Assembly: GCF_024763615.1 (NCBI RefSeq)
Contig: NC_077222.1
Location: 81,530,001-81,594,000 of the forward strand
From: Phlebotomus papatasi
Taxonomy: Eukaryota; Arthropoda; Insecta; Diptera; Psychodidae
Direction: 5' to 3'
DNA length: 64,000 nucleotides
Shown here: positions 57,598 through 64,000 of the stretch, one piece after another
Layout of the letters: each line of letters opens with the position of its first letter
Position numbering within the stretch: position 1 is the stretch's first letter
Program-made: the position numbers and the translations under genes
The notes under the pieces: model-generated
Database searches by the model: none
Told to the model about the DNA's origin: nothing
The model's input: the letters and a program-made list of their open reading frames with translations, nothing else

Positions 57598-58100
57598 GAC
57601 GGTCAGGCTTCGGCTAGCGCTTTTCTCTCTGGCACCCCTCTGGATCCGCAACCCTCTACGAAGTACCAGGCTGGATTAGGGTGAGAAGAATGGTGGAGAC
57701 GACAACTGCCAACCACCAAAACCCCCCCCATCTTCAGCCTTATTCACCCTGTGAACACACACAAGGTACAAAACACTTGAGTGGCCGGGCGAAAGATGGA
57801 GCGAGAGAGTGCGCGATGGAGGGATAGGCTAGGCGGGGGTGGCAGGCAACTCTATAGCACTCTCGTGTGCACTGATGGTTGCTTTCCCTCAAGGGGGTGC
57901 TCATAGTCAGAGGGGACGAGCGAAAGATATACCACGCGCGAGAGAACGATTCTCAAATACATCAAATTCCACGAGTGTATGCTGTACCAGGAGAATGGCG
58001 CATTTTCCACACTGTACGTGGAGAAAAAGATCAATATAAATATAACACGAGAGAGATGCTACATCCTCTCTTCATACATCCAACTATATACATATATATA

Positions 58101-59249
58101 CAGATAGAAAATTGGAGGGTGGAGTTTGCTAACCACCATCCGGTCGATTTTCAATTTAATACCTTACTTTATTTCTTTTATTCATTCACCGGCTCTCCTC
58201 AAAATATTTTGAGAGAAGAAAATATTCTTGGAAAAACTTTCAACATTTCTTTTAAAATTGTTGAAAGAAAAATGTAAAAGTTTAAACTTTTGATAATTCA
58301 TCTCCTTTCTGCGAGTGCAAAAACAGTGAAACAACTACAAAGTTGACGGACAATAACCTTTCAAATTGTTTCTTTAAAACAAAAGAAAACTCCGCGATAG
58401 AAGGACAATAAAGTACAGGAAAAAAATAACCAAACAAGAAATCAATAAACAGATAAGGGCAAAGCTCTATTAAATCACAGGGAGTCAATATTCTCTCAAT
58501 AAATTTTATGAGTTATATGCGAAATTAATTAAAATATCCAGCGAAACATAAAAATGAAGATAAAATGGTGTTATTCGCGAGCAGAGGGTGAAAAAATCGT
58601 AAACAGACTTTAAAGCAATTCACTGTACGTGAATCCCAAACCCTTACCCCCCCACACCCCAACCATAGAAAAGATACATTGAAGAGTGGATAATAAAATA
58701 TCTCGGTCTGTAGATTTCTTTTTCGTAACCATCTCACACCTTCATCTACACCAACTTGTTAAATATTCAACGTAAGTCGTAATTCTTGTGGCAAATTTCG
58801 ATAAGGCACGTCCTTTAACTCTCTTCTTAGGTATACGTCCTAAAAGGTGGCACAAGGTAAAAATTTATGGACAGAATTTGAGAAAAAATCGAATTTTTCT
58901 CCCAGCAGAATGGCATTTTTCATGAAGGAACCAAAGAAAAACTGAAGAAAAAAAAAGTTTCTTGCCTTGAGAAACACTCGAAGAATTTCTCTATGTATTG
59001 TATTTCAAGATTTTCCAACACAGTGCCTAGGGGCAAATAATTCCACACATCATCCCAACTTTTAATAAAAAAAACTTATCTAAAACCTCGTAAAAGCAAA
59101 ATTAGGAAAAAACAGTTTAGAATATATATTAATTACTCTAAGAAACTTTTATCTTCAATTCCGTAGAATTAACATTGAAAAATATTAATACTAGTTCGTA
59201 AACCAATCATGTATTTAAAATTGAATTGTAAAAAAAATCGATAGAGAAA
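58101..59249. other. No gene recognised
   Basis: AT-rich sequence with short frames and no repeat boundary that I can define. Confidence 0.4.
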
Positions 59250-59442
59250 CGGAGCATCATCGAATATGGGGTAGCACCGAACACTGCGATTTTTAATCAG
59301 ATATTAGACTTTAGAGGACAAGACCTATATGAATTATAAGTACTATAGGGGTACTTGTCCCTAAGAAATGATCGAGATAGTCAAAGTAGTTTAGAAATAA
59401 AAATTAGTGTTCGGTTTTAGCCCATATTCGGTGATGCCCCAG
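59250..59442. mobile_element. GGGGCATCACCGAATATGGG palindromic MITE (193 bp)
   Basis: GGAGCATCATCGAATATGGG then CACCGAACACTG pairs with AGTGTTCGGTTTTAGCCCAT then ATTCGGTGATGCCCC. The hairpin continues inward through AGTACTATAGGGGTACTTGT. Confidence 0.8.
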
Positions 59443-59499
59443 TATCCTTTCTAATTCAGGAAAATATGCATCTTTCAAAATTCGGTGTGATCTAAGAGT

Positions 59500-60646
59500 T
59501 TAACACTAAACCTACCAAGACCGGTCAAATTGACCGGTTTAAAAACTTTTTAACACATATTTAAACGATATCAAAAATTACGAATTTCTTAAAATATTCA
59601 TCGTCAGTTAAATCAGCATTTATCGTAACTTCATTTTTGCGATTTTGAGATATATACATATTTGGAATCAGCGTAATTTTGTTTATTAAACGCACTTGTG
59701 AAAAAGAAACTTTTATAAGCCCAATAAAAATTATTTTAAACAAAAATTATCGTAAGTGCCCTTAATTAACAAAAATTTATCAGAATTTGTCGTAACTTCC
59801 ATTTTTGGGGAAGTTACGACAAATTTCCATACAAAATTTTCAATAATCAGCATTTGCCGTAACTTCTTTTGCTCGTTTGCGTGGCTTGTAATTTGCAGCA
59901 AAATTGCAATATTTCTCAATAAAACGTTTATAAACTCTTCCAAATATCGAAAGACAGTGCGAATAGTGTAACATGAAACCATTTTAATTCAATATTTGCG
60001 AGAAAAAAGTGAGAAAAAATCCCTACCCATCTGTCATTAATTCAAAACAAAACAAGCGACGTGGCGCACAAAATTTATTCAATAAAACTTATGAAACAAA
60101 AGCTTTTAGGGACAGGGATAACAGTATTATTGACTAATTTAGTCAAATAAAGGCGCTTATTATCACTAGAATAATTCAAATTGATATAATGCATTTTAGA
60201 AAATTGTCGTAACTTCCAGAATCTCCATACTTTGGAAGTTACGGCTTTATAAATGATGGAAGTTACGATAAAATATTATTGTGTTTCTTCTAACATATTT
60301 CTCAATATTGCAGCTTTTAAATAATTTTATAAAGATTTTTTCGAGTTAACTTACAGTTTATTAGTGCCACTTTCATTATTTTGACTCAAAAGTATCGCAT
60401 TCGGGGCTCATTTTTAAGAAAAATAATATTGAACTGAAAATTTCGTCTCCTGAAAAGTTGTCAAAAGGAAGTTACGACAAATGCTGATTTAACTGACGTC
60501 ATGTAATATATTTTACAATGTTTAAATTTTAATTACTTTCTCTTTTCCAAGAAAAAATTGTTGAGTATCCTACCTACCGCGGTCTGCCATTTGACCGAGC
60601 GTGCTATGTCAAACGACCAAAAACGCTCGGTGAGCTTTAGTGTTAA
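59500..60646. mobile_element. TTAA-flanked element with CACTAAA ends (piggyBac-like MITE?)
   Basis: TTAA lies at 59500-59503 and 60643-60646. Inside, the ends read CACTAAACCTACC and GTGAGCTTTAGTG, a short inverted repeat. Subterminal palindromes (GACCGGTCAAATTGACCGG at 59520-59538 and CCGAGCGTG..CGCTCGG near the right end) back up the ends. TTAA target sites are the signature of the piggyBac superfamily. No transposase frame is recognisable. Most of the interior is the second element at 59603-60500. Confidence 0.65.
59603..60500. mobile_element. Element with iterated GGAAGTTACGACAAA boxes
   Basis: The ends are inverted: GTCAGTTAAATCAGCATTT plus RTCGTAACTTC on the left, and GAAGTTACGACAAATGCTG plus ATTTAACTGAC on the right. 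The box GGAAGTTACGACAAAT or its complement recurs near 59628, 59783, 59808, 59857, 60205, 60234, 60259 and 60469, in both orientations. Repeated boxes of this kind usually are transposase-binding sites. No long frame remains. Confidence 0.7.
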
Positions 60647-60938
60647 AAAAAAATAAGTTTTTGGAACTATTGGTAAGTGCTTGAATTAAAGAAAAGCATA
60701 CGAATAGCAGAGTGGAAAAGTCAGCCCCGGTGTTTTTTGATAAAATATTTTAGCACCATCACCTTCTTTGATTGACTAGAGCTTGAATTCATTCAATCAC
60801 ATCAGAGAACATGATGGAAATACGACATTTACAGTGCTATCCAATAGTGTAGGCGAATTCAAAAACTAGCAATATCTACACAATTTGAATCCTTTAAGTG
60901 AAGACCGAAAGGTCACAATCTTACCATAAACCTTCTTA
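60647..60938. other. No gene recognised
   Basis: Short AT-rich spacer. Confidence 0.4.
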
Positions 60939-61172
60939 CAGTAGACTCTCACTCAATCGGCTCTTTTTCAATCGGGCGAAAAATTTTGTTGACAATTTTC
61001 ACGTTTAATTATGAAGCTAATTCGCTCAAATTCGCTGCAGTTCTTCCTATTTTATCGTGATTCTTTATAATTGAGCGCTTTTTGTGGAATTTACAAAGGC
61101 TTTGACGCCCAAATTTATCAATAAACCGGATGACATTTTGCCCCATATTCCCGATTGAGAGAGAGTCTACTG
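60939..61172. mobile_element. CAGTAGACTCTC pogo-like MITE, copy 3
   Basis: The ends CAGTAGACTCTCACTCAATC and GATTGAGAGAGAGTCTACTG are flanked by TA. Its interior is the reverse complement of the 13919 copy and of equal length (234 bp), so the two are close relatives. Confidence 0.9.
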
Positions 61173-61329
61173 TAGTTAACAAGAAGCACACCAATCAGGG
61201 GGCATATTCTACTATTTGAGAATTTCTCACCACATTTTTAGTGAAGTTGACTCGATTTTTTCTGAGTAAACTTAGTGTATTTCTCGATTTTTGTACTCAT
61301 GTGAGAAACTCCCGAATAACAGAATATAC

Positions 61330-61990
61330 CCCCAGCTTCTGGTCTTAGCCTGACTCAGGACATGTCACTACTCGGCCCTGTCACGCGCCACTGTTTCCCA
61401 ATTTCGCACCCGGTTTACCCCTAATGAGCTGGTGTTCTGATCCACTCTATTGGTCTATGGGGGACTGGGTCGAACTTGTTTCCTCAAAGCATAGCGTCTC
61501 CCCTTAGAGATCACGACCATCCCACAGAGGATTACTAATAGCTTGGGACAGTTTACTTTCGGAAGCGCGTTCATGCACCTCACACAGTCGTATAGGCCTC
61601 GGAATCGTCCCTTCTCATTCAATGCCAAAGATCCGTCGTAAAATCCTCCTTATAAATGTGTCCAAGAGTTCGCAATTCTGTTTGCTCAGGATCCGCATTT
61701 CAGACAAATACGTCAAGACTAGCGGGATTATCATCTTACACAATTGAGGAGCTCAGAGCAAAAAAACGCTATTTTAATAGGGAAATACATACGACTTAGA
61801 GTTTTTTTTGTTCCGAGCGCCTCAATTAGAGCTTCACCTTTATGTTCAAGGTTCGGAACCTAAACACCTTTGATAGACCTAAATAGACCTTATTCTTTCC
61901 ATACGTGCACGGACTTCTATTGAGATGTACTTGTCGGTTATGATAGTTGACTCAAAGTAGACAAAGTGTTCACAACCTAACCCCATAGAA
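61330..61990 (-). pseudogene. LINE reverse transcriptase C-terminal remnant (second family)
   Basis: Read leftwards from 61990 it gives CEHFVYFESTIITDKYISIE and VRARMERIRSI. After about 130 bp it continues with IIPLVLTYLSE, ILSKQNCELLDTFIRRILRR and IFGIE, with stops and frame changes. Further left, RLCEVHERASESKL and ARDRAE..VLSQAKTRSW match the end of the fragment at 7819. These are the thumb and connection blocks of RTE/BovB- or Jockey-like LINE proteins (F.YLGS, I..RI, P..TYG.E, LD.FERR+LR+IFG). Catalytic motifs lie outside or are lost. Confidence 0.8.
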
Positions 61991-63685
61991 AATCCTATTT
62001 GACTAGTTTGAACGCCTCTACTTACAAAACTGCTTTTTATGCCAAAAGTTCTATGTAGAATATCTAGGTATGCAAAACAGCCATTTTGACATCAATCAGA
62101 ATTATAATCGAAAATCTTTCATCACATTAGAAGACTTATAGAAAATAAAACATATTTTTTCAATTTTTCAATTAGAATAAGAAAATTAGGTCTAAAAATT
62201 TAAATTTCCACTTATGTAATACATTAAAACCAGTTGCTAGCCCCAAAGCGATTTTCTCTTTTGGAAACATGTGTGGAAAATCAAGTGGGTTGGGTTTTGT
62301 GTGTTGTGAGGGATGAAAGAGGGCAACCCCATTTTATAGAATTACTTGGTTGTATGTTCATGGAGATAAGAGGCTTCACATCCCTAAATTTCCCTTCAAC
62401 CGTTTCACCTTCTTCATCGTCTCTTCGAATATTTTGAGAATGCTTTCGCTTCGACCCACCTCCTCCTCCTCCTCCTTTAACCCCCGCACATCATCATCAT
62501 TCGTGACACTGAAAGCTCAAAGTTTCGCATACGAAAGAAGCCCCACAATTCAGCATGTGTGTGTAGAAAGGATGTGTGTCCTTCCGTTTGTTCATCATCA
62601 TGGTTCGTGTGTCATCTCCAGAGAACTTTATATATAACATCCTTCCAAACGAAGACGACGCGAAGAGGATCCACTTTCTAGGGGGGGTTGATTGCGAGAA
62701 CACCAAAAAGAGGGACGATCCACCAGGGTTTTTCGTTTGTTTGAGAAATGTTACATTCGCAATTTCTAACACACAACCAACGACATACAGCGACGACGTG
62801 ACAGGATGAGGCCGCAGGGAATGGGTATTCAAGAGCTCTCACTGTGGGTGGGATTAAAGGATGATGTAACCCCAAAACACAAGAAACAGTGAAAAGCACC
62901 CCCATGAAAATTCGGTGCCCGGGCAAAAGCTCCACTTCTGCCTCGACTTCTCGCCACTCTTCTCGGCCGTCCCAAAAGCTCGTTCCTCGCCTCGGTCCCT
63001 CACCCTATCACACGCCCACAATTTCACATTTTCGGTGATTTCACATACGACTTTTCCTCTGTTTCGTCCCTCTAACCTACCATCCACTTGCTCAACCATA
63101 GAACCAAGGAGAATTGGTGGATAGAAGGGCAAGAAAAACGGGAAAAATTACGTGTGAAATTTTCTACATAACCATCGAGATTTTTTTGGTGTATGATTTT
63201 TCACCCGCAGCGTTTTTTTTTTCACCATCCAACCACCTACATATCTACCCTAAAATCCACTTGCAATGTCAATTAGTGGATTTTTTTTAATAAATTCCAC
63301 TTCACTCTCTGCAATTCATTATTGTTATTCAGCGCAAATAATAATCATTGGCAAGGGAGGAATAAAAATACCGACAGACTGCAATTTAATTAGCACAAAA
63401 GTGGCGGGATTTTTTTCATTCACTGCTTTCATTGACTGGAAGAAAAAGTCTACGGATTGTGCTTCAGTGATGCATAAATTATGAGAACAAATTTGACGCT
63501 ACATGTATGTGATATAAGGCGTAGTTTAATTTGCAAATATTTTAAAGCGTTGCGTACATATCGTTTTATGTACAAAGGAATTATCACTCCTACTCCATAT
63601 GGGGATTAAGAAAGTGAAAATGTAGTAATTTTACTATCCAAACTCCATCGAAAGAGCAGTATAATAAACCCTCGATTTTGAGTTA
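61991..63685. other. No confirmed gene; GC-richer block at 62240-63250
   Basis: From 62240 to 63250 the composition rises and frames overlap on both strands (up to 111 codons), none with a domain. TATATATAA lies at 62628-62636. (CTC)n and (ATC)n runs lie at 62459-62477 and 62489-62500. The block may be regulatory or contain a 5' UTR. Confidence 0.35.
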
Positions 63686-63921
63686 CAGTAGATTCTCTCT
63701 TAATCGGGCATATGGGACGAAATGTCATCCAAATTATCGATATATTTGGGCGTCAAACTCATTGTAAATTCCTCAAAAAGTACTCAATTATAAAGAATCA
63801 TGATAAAATAAGAGGAACTACAGTAAATTTGAGCAAATTCGTTTCAAAATCAAACGTGAAAATTGTAAACAAAATTTTTCACCCGATTGAAAAAGAACCG
63901 ATTGAGTGAGAGAGTCCAATG
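63686..63921. mobile_element. CAGTAGACTCTC pogo-like MITE, copy 4
   Basis: CAGTAGATTCTCTCTTAATC on the left and GATTGAGTGAGAGAGTCCAA on the right are flanked by TA. The interior is collinear with the copy at 13919. The right end has lost the exact TCTACTG sequence through point changes. Confidence 0.85.
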
Positions 63922-64000
63922 TATGTATATTTTTCGACTCCTTACCCCCTATTTTGGTAGAATTTTGAAAATCTGCAGTTTCCAGTTTTTTGACGTTACA

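Larger units (their letters stand above)
57290..58100. promoter_or_regulatory. GC- and CpG-rich block, possible promoter region
   Basis: This block stands out from the AT-rich surroundings and is rich in CG, GAGA-type purine runs (57790-57815) and mixed-frame openness. It contains the X-box/TATA arrangement described separately. Frames of up to 132 codons cross it but carry no domain. Confidence 0.4.

Noticed and set aside
57879..58277. 132-codon plus-strand frame
   Set aside because: It crosses a TA-rich microsatellite-like stretch and has no domain. The openness is probably due to local composition.
62854..63132. 92-codon minus-strand frame in a GC-richer block
   Set aside because: No domain, no signal peptide, and competing frames on both strands. 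Kept only as a regulatory candidate block.

Overview
The window looks like one stretch of an AT-rich insect nuclear genome. It is low in genes and crowded with transposable elements. The pointers are canonical GT/AG introns, Cys-Cys/His-His BED and hAT domains, mariner, pogo-like, Tc1-like and R2-like remnants, a tRNA-derived SINE with an (ATT)n tail, and dozens of palindromic MITEs. A dipteran, perhaps a nematoceran such as a sand fly or gnat, is my best guess, but nothing here fixes the species. A 500-base run of N (6018-6517) marks a scaffold gap. Most open reading frames in the window are chance frames in AT-rich sequence. I left them out unless homology, a splice site or a signal peptide supports them.

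Only two gene starts are well supported, and they diverge from each other. On the minus strand, an exon at 4095-3830 ends in a perfect GTAAGT donor. It joins in phase, across a 3.28-kb intron, to an uninterrupted 181-codon frame at 545-1. The join completes a BED zinc finger that leads into a hAT transposase-like catalytic domain running off the left edge. On the plus strand, 5756-5849 encodes a signal peptide and ends in a GTGAGT donor. The rest of that gene is not visible, and much of the window could be its first intron. A weaker gene-start candidate lies at 57600-57319 on the minus strand, with overlapping X-box-like sites, a TATA box and a short signal-peptide-like frame. The small frame at 12025-12270 is a possible coding segment.

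The remainder is layered mobile DNA. LINE remnants lie at 4670-5215 (R2-like), 7819-7975, 47790-49292 and 61330-61990. DNA-transposon remnants include a broken mariner transposase (25945-26338), a mariner deletion derivative with intact ends (29709-30343), a Tc1-like MITE (40009-40366), three elements derived from a pogo/CENP-B-type transposon (30526, 51208 and 54952), four CAGTAGACTCTC MITEs, and a TTAA-flanked element (59500-60646) carrying a second inverted-repeat element with iterated GGAAGTTACGAC boxes. Several MITEs sit inside other MITEs (31126-31602, 37251-37726, 42471-43508, 55748-56118).

The most unusual structures are three foldback elements (7588-8205, 8565-8908, 54081-54634). Their arms are arrays of degenerate 15-bp units, and their loops share a GGCAAAGGGAAATTT-like motif. 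They appear to be related families of hairpin transposons. There are also near-perfect hairpins of 370-500 bp (42771-43268, 46803-47186, 47188-47627) that could produce small RNAs if transcribed. GC-richer, CpG-containing blocks at 5560-6017, 57290-58100 and 62240-63250 are the likeliest places for promoters or enhancers.
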